Below are positions 1-12,280 of a stretch of 64,000 bases of DNA, one piece after another. The DNA is from Petrolisthes cinctipes (Eukaryota; Arthropoda; Malacostraca; Decapoda; Porcellanidae): assembly GCA_033782935.1 (NCBI GenBank), contig JAWQEG010000504.1:472001-536000 (forward strand), written 5' to 3'. The notes below the pieces were generated by a model. It was not told the origin of the DNA. It saw nothing but the letters and a program-made list of their open reading frames with translations, and did no database searches. A program made the translations under genes and the position numbers. How positions within the stretch are numbered: the stretch's first letter is position 1; each line of letters starts with the position of its first letter.

Positions 1-676
1 CACCAAGACTGCTGTTGCCTTAGCTGCAAAAGGGCTAGGTCTTCTCTCTGACCTGGACATCTTCGGGAGAATGGCTTACCACCAATAACCATTTCTCCTG
101 ACCTACAACCATCCACCACCAAGAAACGAGGCAGCAAGTCTGCACGACGGGGGAGGAGCAGAGCGGATGCGTCACCACCACCACCTCCAGCCCAGCTCTG
201 TTGCCAGTTAATGCTGCCTCACCCACTCAACAGTGAGAACAGCGGGAAGGCACCACCACCACCACCTAAGCCTTCCCAACTGGACTCCGAAATGAAGGAG
301 GACACTCAGTTCACCGACACCAGTCCCTGCTCCGCCTCCTCCACCACCACCACGAGAGAGAACACCTCAGACAACATGGATCTGGAAGATGAAGGGGAAT
401 GGCAGATGGTGAAGAAGAGGAAGAGTAGGAGGAGGAGGAGGACTTACAGCCCACCGACCAACCCACAGCCCACAGTCACCGTGGACTGGTGGATGTCTGC
501 CTCTCCTCGCTTCGAAATATTTCACCAACACATCTCCCATTGCCAAGACCCCGACATCTTTCAGATCAGGTAAGTAAGGTCCAGCAGGACGACAGCAGGG
601 ACCAGCTCCTCAAAATCAACATCAATTGTCTCCAGCAGCAGTAGGACATATGTGGGTGAAAAAAGAAAGGAGAAAA
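1..676 (+). pseudogene. Cold-shock-domain unit copy 1, 3' part (left edge)
   Basis: This is the tail of a unit whose second copy follows at 6532-7499. The left window edge cuts off any cold-shock domain. An early frame (2-91) stops, and the reading continues one frame over from about 94 as a Lys/Arg- and Pro-rich stretch. The open frame 211-573 (120 residues) contains poly-Pro runs, the acidic motif MDLEDEGEWQ, a basic cluster KKRKSRRRRR, and the end motif DPDIFQIR. The DEGEWQ and DPDIFQ motifs recur in copy 2 with clear divergence, so this is a paralogous copy and not an assembly repeat. A GTAAGT-like sequence follows the stop. After removal of the A1 insertion, the unit ends in an A-rich run. 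The function of the tail is unknown. RNA binding is inferred only from the domain seen in copy 2. Confidence 0.55.
669..676. repeat. Left target-site duplication of LINE A1
   Basis: The 8 bp GGAGAAAA at 669-676 is repeated exactly at 6524-6531, immediately outside both ends of element A1. This supports a single target-primed insertion and fixes the element boundaries. The region is purine-rich, so chance similarity is not fully excluded. Confidence 0.6.
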
Positions 677-964
677 GGAATTGATTGATTGATTCCTTAA
701 TGCAACTAGGCATTTGGCGGTGCAACAGCTAGGGTCATATACCGCTAAACATAAAATGGTCACATTTATAATTACTAAAACATGAACATATTTTAATTAG
801 GCTTCATAACCCCGAAAGGGATAGGCAGCATGATTAAAAAGACACTCATACCAAAAAGCACATTTTTACTGAAAGAACCCGTTGACTTAAGTAAAATATA
901 TAAAAGAATCAAAACTAGAAAACATCAAACCATCTAAAAACCATTGATATCATATAATCACAAT

Positions 965-3900
965 TTTTTCACATAGGAGAGGGTGTTTTCTCCCACACTA
1001 CAAGCTTCCTCCCCGAACACCTGGGTGAGACTGTAAGGACCGTCACCCACCGGTACTTGGAGAGGTGCCGACGACCAAGGTCCCCAAGGCTGGGACACTC
1101 AACAATAAGATGCCATACTGTCAGAAGGACCAGATAATCATCACAGTAGGGAGGTGGAGCCCTCTCCATTAAAAAGCCATGAGTCAATAATGTGTGGCGA
1201 ATGCGGAGAAGGACAAGAGACGTCTCCTAATTGCGGGACAGGCCGCTGTAGGTCCACAAACCAAGGCGCTGGTGGGCAGATGTTGCAGAGCTTGTTAGCA
1301 CTTACGGCGTCCCATCTGTCCTGCCAGCAGGAACAAACAGCAGTATCTATGTAGGATCGAATGTCCACTGCAGAAACGGGATGATGCCTGGCAGGAGGCC
1401 GAGAATTGGAGACTGCTGCCTTAGCCAGGGCGTCAGCCCGCTCATTCCCACTGACACCCACATGGGCCGGGACCCAACAAAATGTGACTTTGTGGCCACA
1501 ACGACACAGGTGGAGAAGCCACTCGAGAATGGTCAACACCAGGGGATGGGAAGAGTTAAAATTGCACAAGGCCTGCAAGGCACTACAGGAATTGCTAAAA
1601 ATTGTAAAAGATGGCTGAGGGAGAGCATATAAAATGGCCGAGAGCTCAGCAGTAAAAATTGACATTACAGAGGAGAGCCTGCCGCCTCTGCTAAAGTCAG
1701 CAAAGATAGCTCCAAAACCAACTCCAGCATTAGACTTTGACCCATCAGTGTACACAGGGAGGGACTCCCTGTGAGAGGAGGTATGTTCTAAAAAGAGGGA
1801 ACGAGCCATTTTAGGAGGAAGAGATTCCTTCTTCTCTGAATAGCAGGTGCAGGGGAAAACTTCTGGAAGAAGCCATGCAGCCACCCTGGGGACACGGAAG
1901 CCAAAGGCCATCGTGTACGAGAATGTACAAGGTAGTACTGAGACATGATATCAGATGACACCGCCAAGCAAGGTAGGGAGTCAGGAAGTCGATGTAATCG
2001 ATGCCAACAAAGAACCATCAAGGACTGGCGACGGAGATCAAGAGGGCTCATTAGTGTCCACCAGGACACTAGGGATTGGGGATGACCTGAAGGCTCCGGT
2101 CGCCAGACGTACTCCAGAATGATGAACAGGGTCTAAAACTCTGAGACGGGCATCGGTGGCAGAAGAGTACACCTCACACCCATAGTCGAGTTTTGACCTA
2201 ATAAGAACATGGTATAGGCGGAGGAGGGTTCCCCGATCAGCCCCCCAGGATGTATGGCCCAGGACTCTCAACAGGTTAAGAGCCTTGAGGCAAGAGACCT
2301 TAAGTGTACGCAAGTGGGGAACCCAAGTCAAACGTTTGTCAAAAAGGAGACACAAAAAGCGAGTCTCCTCGACACAATGTATCCAATGACCATACATGAA
2401 TAAGTCCGGATTGGGGTGGATGCCTCGGATGTGGCAGAAGTGCATAGCAACTGTCTTGGAAGGAGAAAATCGAAACCCATGAGAACCAGTCCAACGTGAC
2501 ACCCTGTCAAGGGCAAGCTGCATGCGCCGCTCCGCCACTGACATACGGGAAGCAGCAAACCAGACTGCTAGGTCGTCAACGTACATCGAGTTAGCTATAC
2601 CATCTGGAAGGGATGAGGCAATGGCATTAATTGCTACTGCAAACAATGTGACACTGTGACTACTGCAAACAATGTGACACAATGTGATGCTTCCCTGGGG
2701 GACGCCCTCCTCCTGTGCAACAGATGCTGAGTGGGTTGTAGCAACCCTCACAGAAAAACTGCGACCACTGAGAAACTCCTTAAGAAAGCGTGGAAGGTGA
2801 CCTCGCAGGCCATATAAATGGAGTTGCTGTAGGATGCCATATTGCCATGTAGTGTCATAGGCTTTCTCTAAATCAAAGAATACATGGAGGAGGTGTTGAT
2901 GTCGTGCAAAGGCCTCACATGCAGCAGCTTCCAACCTGACTAGAGCATCTGTAGTGGAATGGTGTTTACGAAAGCCAGACTGGGACGGAGACAGAAAATC
3001 ACCCCGTTCCAAGAAGTATACCAGTCTGACATTCACCATCTTTTCAAACAGTTTACAGAGACAGGAGGTCAAGGCAATTGGTCGATAATTGAGGGTAACA
3101 CCAGAGTCCTGCCTGGCTTGAGGAAAGGAAGGATGGTAGCAACCCTCCACCCAGAAGGGAAGACACCCTCCAGCCAGATTCTGTTATATAAAGCTAAAGG
3201 AAATGAGATCGCCTCCTCACCCAAGTGTCGTAACATTGCATATGGGATGTTGTCTGGCCCAGGAGAAGTGTAGCCGCAGAGAGAGAGAGAGCAGAATGCA
3301 GGTCTCTCAGGGTGAATATATGGTTGTAACTTTCATTCTCGTTCCCTGAGAAATCCAGGACACTACGCTCCTTGACTCTTAACTCATGCCTGACAGCCAG
3401 AGGTCGAGAGTCACGGCTGGAGACTCTTGCAAAAGCCTCTGCCATAGTATTGGCCACTGTCAAACCATCCATGATCTTAATTCCTTTGACCTTAAGTACA
3501 GGTGGAGTTCTAGGAGAAAACTTCCCCGCTATCTTACGGACTCTCCTGAACACTTGGGTGAGTGGAGTTTTAGTATTAATTGAAGACACATAGGCCTTTC
3601 AAGATGCACGTCAGGCCTCTTTTAAGACTCGTCTAGCCCGGGCCCTTGCCCGTCGGAAGTCCTCGAAAAGAGTTGCGACGAAGGCGAGACAAAGGAGCAC
3701 GCTTCTCCCGCACAGCAGTGGTGCAGACTGGTGACCACCAAGGGACAGGACGTTTGGGAAAGTAGCCAGAAGTTCTAGGGATAGAGTTGAGAGCAGCAGA
3801 GTGGAGCATATCAGTGAAATATGTTACAGCCTCGTCAGAGCTATCGAAATCGGCTACAGAAGTTAGCTCTCTAAAAAACTGCCAGTCAGCCTTCTTTAAT

Positions 3901-4610
3901 TTCCACCTAGGAAGACGAGACTGTGTTTCATACCTGTTACCTTCTAAAAGTATAGGGAAATGGTCACTGCTATATAAATCAGGCAACACTCTCCAAGTAA
4001 AATCCAACAGAGCACTGGGTGAGCAGAGGGAAATGTCAATAGCGGTAAAAGTCCCAGTAGGGCTATTAAAATGTGTCACATCTCCCGTATTTAAAACACC
4101 TAATCCCTCATCCTCAATAAAAGAAGCCAATAAAACACCCCTGGGGTTGACCGAACTGTCACCTCACAGAGGATGACGATCATTAAAATCACCAAATAAA
4201 ATAAAGGGAGAGGGAAGGTCCTGTACAAGATGGTTGAGATCACCCCTCTCAACTGTAACACTGGGAGGAAGGTATAGACTGCTCACAGTGTAGGGGCGGT
4301 CCATAAAAATATTAACTGCAACAGCCTGGAGCGGAGTGACAAGCTTCAGGCTCGTGCATGGAATATCTCGGCGAACTAGGATGGCAGAGCCATCATGGTG
4401 ACCCTGCCCTTCAAATTAATTGGAATAAAATGCAGATTATGCTGGAGAACAGGCAGGAATGTAGTCCCCAAGCATTGTCTCTTGGAGAGAAACACATGCA
4501 GGAGAGAAGCTAGAGAGAAGAACGCGCGGTTCCTCCCAAGAAGCACGCAAGCCACGGCAATTCCACTAACGAACCTTGAACAGTGTTACTTTAGTACTGA
4601 TTTTTGGGAA
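965..4610 (-). pseudogene. LINE A1 ORF2 (APE endonuclease-RT-RNase H), degraded
   Basis: The ORF2 replicase is split over several frames. Endonuclease end: 4130-3633, with SDHFPILLE and a linker. Reverse transcriptase: open for 370 residues at 3150-2038, with NYRPIALTSC, FFDLEKAYDTTW (first catalytic Asp), GVPQGS and MYVDDLAVW (catalytic YVDD). RNase H: 1911-1141, with VYTDGSKS (Asp), AELSAILYAL (Glu), and VGVSGNERADALAKAA near the final Asp. C-terminal CCHC: YCDDY..H..C near 1150, with its second Cys changed to Tyr. A nine-residue in-frame duplication sits between GVPQGS and VTLF. The front of the endonuclease lies at 4610-4140 in broken frames. Intact members would nick DNA and reverse-transcribe their own RNA. 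This copy cannot. Confidence 0.85.
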
Positions 4611-6099
4611 GCCTCACGGAGGTACTTCCCACTACCACCTCGACCTGAGGGTTTACTCAAACGATAAGATTTGTCTAATCCTGGGCCAATAGAAGTTTAG
4701 GTGACTTAAGTTTCCTTTTAGGAGAGCGTGTGGCAGCGTGAACCTCTACCACATGGACACCTTTAGGTAATGTCTGAGAATTGTCATCAGTTGAAGGGTC
4801 ACAAGAATGAGTGTCTGATAAAGTTTCCAAGACAGAGAAGCTATTATGAAGTGTAACCTTAGAAACGCTCTCACTAGAGCATAAAGCTTCTGCCTCTTGA
4901 GAGGGTTGAGAGGGTGCTGCAACCGATTTAGGGCGAATGGAGGAGCCGTATGTCTTCACACCACCATCGTTATGTCGCCTGAAGTTAAGTTGCCATCTGG
5001 CACTACCAATGCTAATGAATTGGGTATTGGCCAAGTGGAAGATATCCTGCTCAAAGAGGTACATCTTACATAGGCAAGAACGCAAGGGGTGATCATCTCT
5101 GCAGTAAAAGCAGTAACTCTATGACTGACACTCAGAAGTAAGATGTGAGTCAAGAGCAGAACAATTACCACACCAGGAACAGTTGTTGCAGTTCCTCCTC
5201 CCATGATCAAACTCATAACAACAGAAACACAGTAGGGGACGCTCAACAAAAGGCTTCACTTCAAAAGAGGTGGGGTTAATGTTAATGCAATCTGGGATAT
5301 GCGAGCCATAGAAAGTGAGAATGATCATATTTTTTCTGCCTTTCATCTTTGTTACTTGTTGGATACTGTCTGGGCAAATAGCGAGAATGTCCTCTTCTGA
5401 AAATTCATACAGGTCCTCATTATATATACGCCCCTTGCTATAATTAAATGTTCGATGTGGCTTAATAGATTCAAACATTCTCTCAGAAGGGCAGGGGAGA
5501 TAGAGGAGCATCATGGCCTGTGTAAGATCTTTGGCTCTGATTAAAACGCCCTTATCATATTTCTTTATGTGGCCCATTGGTAATAATCCAATTTCTTTCT
5601 CCAGAAACCGGGAAGCATGGATAATGTTACCACGTCCCTCTCTGTAGTAAGCCACAAACCAAAAGGGTGTAGGAACCCGACGTTCCTTTGGGACATGTTC
5701 TACAGATTCATCAAAGATGTTAGAGCAGTAGTCATTTTCACTGTCAACTACATTTGTGGACCGCATCATCTGAACTTTACAGTGAGTATCCCCCACAGTC
5801 AGAGAATCTTTTGCCTCAAATGCTGCTTTGGCACCTATTAGACCTACAATCACTGTCATATGTGATTCAGATACAAAGAACTACTCCAAAACACTTAAAA
5901 TGGAGTGGATAGCGCCATACGAAAGGGATGCAAGTACATTAGTTAATATTAACGTGTCAAAATCACTAACAGGGTTCTTCGACAAAACACCCTACCTGCT
6001 GGGTCTACTCTTATTTGCAGCCTTCTGCATACCACCACGACCAGAGAGGGCCTGGTCAACCACCACTCGAGGAAGAGATTGGGGCTTTTTGTTATCCAT
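4586..6099 (-). pseudogene. LINE A1 ORF1 (gag-like, CCHC zinc knuckles), degraded
   Basis: This is the nucleic-acid-binding ORF1 protein that packages retrotransposon RNA. The start is taken at 6099 because the N-terminus (MDNKKPQSL..) aligns with the start in A2, A4 and A5. The main open block is 5859-5119, continued in another frame in 5085-4675. The knuckle series begins CFCCYEFDHGRRNC and continues with a second CX2C..H..C. The third knuckle is crossed by a frame change. Compared with A5, the region between about 4670 and 4690 lacks roughly 480 bp coding for the Ser-rich C-terminal part. The stop TAA at 4586-4588 overlaps the beginning of the ORF2 frame. It is non-functional as written. 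Confidence 0.75.
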
Positions 6100-6523
6100 A
6101 TATCATTGATTTTGTTATATTGGCCCCAGGAGCCAAGAACTACTACCTACCGGGCAGATGAGGGAACCGATCTCTGGTTGCTATGGTTTAAAAAGCAACC
6201 CCAATGGCTCGAAAGTTTGCCCACAACGGTGCCGAGACCCCCTTCCCCAACATCTCCCGGCCCAGACACCCAACCATCCAACATAGGACGGCCCCTGGAG
6301 GGCGGTCCCTCTGGAGTTCAGCACTGTTGGCCCGTACCGGCAGCCTATTGCATGGGAACCATTTAGTCTGGTCTCTCACTGGCGACCTTACTAGCATAGG
6401 AAACCCTCTCTCTCCGAAATCAGGGCAGAGCAGGGGCCGGAGCCCCTCTAGTCTAGCTCGCCAGGTCTCAGAGACACGCAAGCCCCCCCACCATGTCAAG
6501 ACAGTTCCCGTTGGGGGGAGGGG

Positions 6524-6531
6524 GGAGAAAA
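6524..6531. repeat. Right target-site duplication of LINE A1
   Basis: GGAGAAAA matches 669-676 exactly. It is followed directly by the A-rich run at 6532-6557, which would have been contiguous with the end of cold-shock unit 1 before A1 inserted. Confidence 0.6.
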
Positions 6532-6580
6532 TAAAAAAAATAAAAAAAAATAAAAGTGCATCACGAACCAACAACCAGCC

Positions 6581-6961
6581 ATGGTCCCGTCAACATCTAC
6601 AACCAACTCTACCACTTCCCATCCTGACCGTCTTGTTAGCAGGGTGAAGCGGTTTAGCCATTTGAAAGGATATGGATTTGTTACCTGCAACCAGCAAGAT
6701 TACTTCATCCACAGGAAAGGCATCTTTCTCTCTGCCGTCACCACCTCACTTCCATCACTGGGGGATGGAGAAGAGGTGTCCTTTACTGCGGATGAAGGGA
6801 GGAAGGGCGTGGAGGCTACCAACGTAGCCGGATCTGATGGTGAGCATGTTTTAGGCTCACTCTTGCCCTTCGAAGGAGAACGGCTGAAGCCCAACCACCT
6901 CAGCGACGGCAGCAGCAGGCAGTTATCGTCACCATCTGACGCAAGACTGCTGTTGCCTTAG
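6581..6961 (+). CDS. Cold-shock-domain protein (Y-box-like), unit copy 2
   Basis: This is a 126-residue frame. Residues about 19-88 form a cold-shock domain: VSRVKRFSHLKGYGFV carries the RNP1-like GYGFV core, YFIHRKGI matches the RNP2-like FVH motif region, and GDGEEVSFTADEGRKGVEA followed by ANV-type GSDG matches the Y-box hallmark GxTVEFDVVEGEKGxEAANVTGP. Y-box proteins bind single-stranded nucleic acid and package mRNA. The usual Trp/Phe in the first strand is replaced by Arg-Phe. The start is the first ATG after an A-rich junction, with a good context (AGCCATGG). The frame ends at TAG 6959-6961, but homology with copy 1 continues in other frames to 7499. It is either a short protein or a decayed multi-copy retrogene. 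No intron is visible inside the domain. Confidence 0.7.
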   Translation: MVPSTSTTNSTTSHPDRLVSRVKRFSHLKGYGFVTCNQQDYFIHRKGIFLSAVTTSLPSLGDGEEVSFTADEGRKGVEATNVAGSDGEHVLGSLLPFEGERLKPNHLSDGSSRQLSSPSDARLLLP

Positions 6962-7499
6962 CTGCAGTAGGGCTAGGTCGTCTCTCTGACCTCCTCCTGG
7001 ACATCTTCAGGAGAAATTGCTTACCAACAATAGCTATTTCTCCTGATTTACAACCACCCACCACCACCAAGAAACGAGGCAGCAAGATGACACAACAGGG
7101 AAGGAGCAGAGCGGACGCATCACCAACCCTCACCCTCGTCGCTGGTTAATGCTGCCACGTCCATTCTACCGGGGGTAATTGTGGGAAGGCACCACCACCA
7201 CCACCACCATCACTACACATGAGCCATCATAACAAGACCCTGAGACTGAGGAAGAGCATCAGGACACCGACACCAGTTTCAGATCAACCTCCATCACCGA
7301 CAACAACATGGACCTGGAGGATGAAGGGGAGTGGCAAGCGGTGAGGAAGAGGACGAGGAGGACAGACAGCCAGCCTAACAACCCACCGCCCACTGCCACC
7401 GTGGACTTTTGGATGACCGCCTCGCCTCGCCTCAACCTCTTTCAACAACACATCTCCCATTACCGCGACCCCGACATCTTCCAGGTCCGAGAGGTGTGA
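6940..7499 (+). pseudogene. Cold-shock unit copy 2, basic/Pro-rich tail
   Basis: This region aligns with 1-573 at roughly four in five bases by eye. Frame shifts break it after the cold-shock frame. A lysine/arginine stretch around 7060-7120 matches copy 1. The final open block 7308-7499 reads MDLEDEGEWQAV.. to DPDIFQVREV, the counterpart of 310-573 in copy 1. The conserved DEGEWQ and PDIFQ motifs suggest that the ancestral protein continued through this tail. The tail does not resemble the basic/aromatic islands of typical Y-box proteins closely enough to name. Confidence 0.5.
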
Positions 7500-8100
7500 A
7501 CAACTCCAATCAGAAGACGGTTGTCAAGGAAAAACAAATAGACAAAAATAATGGAAACTGCCTTAATGCCCAAAAAAGGGTGATAGGCATTAAGCCAAAT
7601 TAATATCAACATAAGTGTATCGGAGTGTCCAAGTATTCTATGATGGTGGAGGAAGGGGAAGAGAAAGGTGGAAACACCACCAGCCTTATCACGAGGCTGA
7701 TAATTGCGTCATGGGTGGGAGAAGGGGCGGCTAACCTTTGGGGATACCCCCACCCAGGATTGCCAATGATTCAATATAAAATTCCCTTTCTACTACAAGA
7801 CATAAACACACCAATGCCACTAGTTGTTTTGGCTAATTATTATGCAGCCATTTTTACCTTGTAATAACAAATCACCAGTTTTGGCTCTGCGGTCATTAGG
7901 GACTAAATAATTGATCGGGAGTTACTTGGGATCATAAGGGGCGCTAAAACATTTGGAGTAGTTGCTTGCATACTACAAGGTCTTTTAGGCCTAGCGCAGT
8001 CTTATTTCTTACGTTTGTAATTTATCTGCGGAGACTAGACTGTAATTAGTTGTTGCAGCGCCACTGTATGCGTCTTTGTTTTTCCTTATCAACGGTCCAG
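7500..8100. other. Spacer upstream of ionotropic-receptor exon
   Basis: No convincing gene is seen. An 80-codon frame at 7625-7864 lacks recognisable domains and splice context. The last 40 bases before 8101 are pyrimidine-rich and end in CAG, consistent with a 3' splice site. Confidence 0.5.
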
Positions 8101-9682
<1,582 letters not shown>

Positions 9683-10675
9683 GCATCGTTTGGATTCTTA
9701 AATTTTGACAGTTGGTGCCAGAGGAACCCATAATTTAGGTGATTATCTCACACCATCACACGACACAGGAAGAATCAGACAATTGTACTGTATTCAAGTG
9801 CAGTGAGGCTGAGGCAATGTTTCCACATTATTTGCTTGGAAACTTACAGCTGCAAGCACTTATAACTGGTACAGGAAAATAGGGTTGACAAGACTGACTA
9901 TACCCGGTATAAGAGCTGGAACTGTACGCATTCAGTCATGTACACTCACGGCCATAAGTTGTGTCCCTATTACCTGACACGATGAATCGCAACCAGACGG
10001 GTTGGAAGATTCGAACAACGGTGCACTTAGCGCCTCTCTCCTCACAACGTATAATTGGCTCCACTTCCACGTTTACCATTTAGCGTTGCCAATGTTGAGC
10101 CAACCACAAATTTGAATCTTGAACCACGTGTAATCATGATGGGAACCACTCACTACCGAGTGAGATGTAAAGAGGGGTTGAGTTGGAGAGGGAAAGCTTC
10201 AACAGCGATCGAGTAGTATTATTGGAGAGAGAAAGAATTATAACAGTATGCATCTGAGGTTATAAAGATTAAGAACCGACTGCCACCTTATTAAGTTTTC
10301 TTCTGGTATCGAAATCCAAATGTAATGCTACATTCCAAAGGATTTGCTTTGATATGGTAAATTAATACCAACTTTATGTAGCAATACAATTCATACATTA
10401 GCAGTTACTAATTATTTACCTTTTGTTATATTATTGAGTCCTGTAGTAATTCGTACCCAGCCGGTTACTAGGAAAGGAAGGGGTAGTAATCATTACTATA
10501 ACATCCATAACTCTTAAAGGTCGTGTCCATGCACCTTTCATTATTATAGTTTTGCCGTCGCTCTGATTTGTTTTGGTAGACAATTTGTGATGGAAGGAGG
10601 AGGGAATTTGAATTTCTATAGTTATATCGACTCCAATAAATGAGGGAAAACAAGAATAATAATTTATATTTATAT
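9683..10675. other. Receptor 3' flank without recognised genes
   Basis: This is the likely 3' UTR and flank of the receptor gene. Frames are short, and I see no domain, element end or RNA gene. Confidence 0.5.
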
Positions 10676-10925
10676 GTACAGTCGGCCACAGTGCTGGCTG
10701 TTACAATCAGCGTTACAAACTCGTTCTCTGATGTTCGCAAACCTGTTTGTTTTTCGAACTATGGTCTCGAAGCATCTCAATCGTGAGGCAGCGAGATGAT
10801 GTAAGTGAAGGTTGGGAGAGAATGGTAAGGTGGAGGAGAGGGGGGGAAGAAACAGTTGAGGATAAAATTGCATACAGCGAACCAATGTAAGATAAAGCTT
10901 TTGTATAAGACTTATTAATTAAGTG
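10676..10925 (-). repeat. Left arm of ~250-bp imperfect inverted repeat
   Basis: The reverse complement of this stretch aligns with 11545-11790. Shared landmarks are a CT-rich run, CTCACGATTGAGA, TTCGAAAAA, CAGGTTTGCGAA, CATCAGAGAAC and the CAGCACTGTGG..GACTGTAC end. It is either a long-arm foldback element or two copies of one repeat in opposite orientation. Divergence is roughly 15-20 percent by eye. Confidence 0.75.
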
Positions 10926-11227
10926 CAAATAACGTAATTAGTGACATGAAAACATGATGACCAGAGAGGTGAACTCACCCAAGCTACGATCAAATGGTGT
11001 TCATATAACCGTTTAAAAAAAAATTGTGTTGTAGAACGATTAGGGGTATAGATTAATTGCTCAACTATACTTGATTTATTGATGTTATAGTATATTAAAA
11101 TAACTTTAACTGAGATTCATATATTGTCTGACCCATGTTGGCAAACAATGAACGAGAACAAGGATGACATTTCTCCTACGTAGTCTCTGTTCGTTTGATT
11201 TATTAATTATATTAATTAATATTAAGT

Positions 11228-11459
11228 GTAGCCTCTGGCTACCACAGTGGTAGAATGCGTGGCTGCAGTTTCTGTGGTCTAGCGTTCGAGTCCTGCTCGG
11301 GGGTTTGAGTCGGCTGTCTGAGGCCTTCCTACTTAGGCAGCCTTAGCCCGTTTCAGTGCAATAGCCACGGAGAGGGGGGCATGGGGAACCCCTCTTCTGT
11401 AAGATTTCCCTAGCAAAGGGTTACCTCCCGCGTGGAGATGAAGGCCTGGTATAAAAAAA
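11228..11459 (+). mobile_element. tRNA-derived SINE with 10-bp target duplication
   Basis: The head resembles a tRNA, with an A-box-like TGGCTACCACAGTGG near the start and a B-box-like GCGTTCGAGTCCTGC at about 11282-11296. A tRNA-unrelated body and a terminal oligo-A run follow. AATATTAAGT occurs at 11218-11227 and again at 11460-11469, a perfect 10 bp target duplication. This fits pol III-transcribed SINE structure. It lies between the arms of the 10.7/11.6 kb inverted repeat. Confidence 0.85.
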
Positions 11460-11544
11460 AATATTAAGTCTGTGACAGGAAACTTTACAAGACACTGGTT
11501 GTTTTGAACGCCATGTGATATATCCATGTTAATAATTCTATTAA

Positions 11545-11790
11545 TTGCACTTCATAACTCTTATACATAAGCTATATCTTAATTGGTTCTCTGTATGCTA
11601 TTTTACCCTCTCCTCCCCCTTACCTCTCTCTCCCTTCCCTCACCTACACTATCTCATTACCTCACGATTGAGACGCTTCGAAGCCATAATTCGAAAAAAC
11701 CAGGTTTGCGAATATCAGAGAACTGAAGTCTGTAACGCTGACTGTAACATACAGCACTGTGGCAGACTGTACCCTCTGATTGTGAGCCAA
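11545..11790 (+). repeat. Right arm of ~250-bp imperfect inverted repeat
   Basis: This is the counterpart of 10676-10925 in opposite orientation. The 82-codon frame here (11545-11793) and the frames on the minus strand of the left arm translate to related strings only because the DNA is repeated. Coding is not supported. Confidence 0.75.
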
Positions 11791-12280
11791 TAACTTTTCC
11801 GACAAGTTTGAACAATGACGAAACTCCCCCGGGCGGGAACCGCCTTTACGTGGTGGGGGGGCTTGTGTGTCTCCGAGACCTGGCGAGCTAGACTAGAGGG
11901 GGCTCCGGCCCTTGCTCTGTCCCGATTTCGGGGAGAGAGGGCTTCTCATGTTAGTAAGATCGCCAGTGAGAGACAAGAATAAATGGTTCCCATGCAATAG
12001 GCTGCCAGTACAAGCCAACAGTGCTGCCCTCCAGAGGGACCTCCCTCTAGGAGCCGTCCTGTGTTGGATGGTTGGGTGTCTGGGCCAGAAGATGTTGGGG
12101 AAGGGGGTCTCAGCACTATCGTGGGCAAACTTTCGAGCCATTGAAGCTGCTTTTTTAAACGAGTGGCCCCGTAGGGGAAGAGGTACCCTGACCACGGCGA
12201 CCAGCGCTTCGTCCCCTCATCTGCCCGGTAGGGGTAGTAGCTCTTGGCTCCTGGGGCCAAATTAACTAAATTAATGTCAT

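Larger units (their letters stand above)
677..6523 (-). mobile_element. LINE family A copy A1 (full-length, decayed non-LTR retrotransposon)
   Basis: The element is about 5.85 kb on the minus strand. Its 5' end lies near 6523 (a GGGAAC..GG-rich leader shared with A2 and A5). Its 3' end at about 677 is a TTGA/AATC tetranucleotide tail, also seen in A3 and A5. Order along the minus strand: leader about 6523-6100, ORF1 with CCHC knuckles, ORF2 with endonuclease, reverse transcriptase (YVDD), RNase H and a terminal CCHC, then a 3' UTR of about 280 bp. The domain order is that of I-clade-like elements (inference; clade needs a tree). It is flanked by GGAGAAAA on both sides and sits between two cold-shock-domain units. 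ORF1 has lost roughly 480 bp of its C-terminal part compared with A5. Confidence 0.85.

Noticed and set aside
7625..7864. 80-codon frame as an upstream receptor exon
   Set aside because: No resemblance to the ionotropic-receptor pore or S1 and no suitable splice sites.
11333..11527. 64-codon minus-strand frame over the SINE
   Set aside because: It covers the SINE body and its target duplication. No protein similarity is seen.
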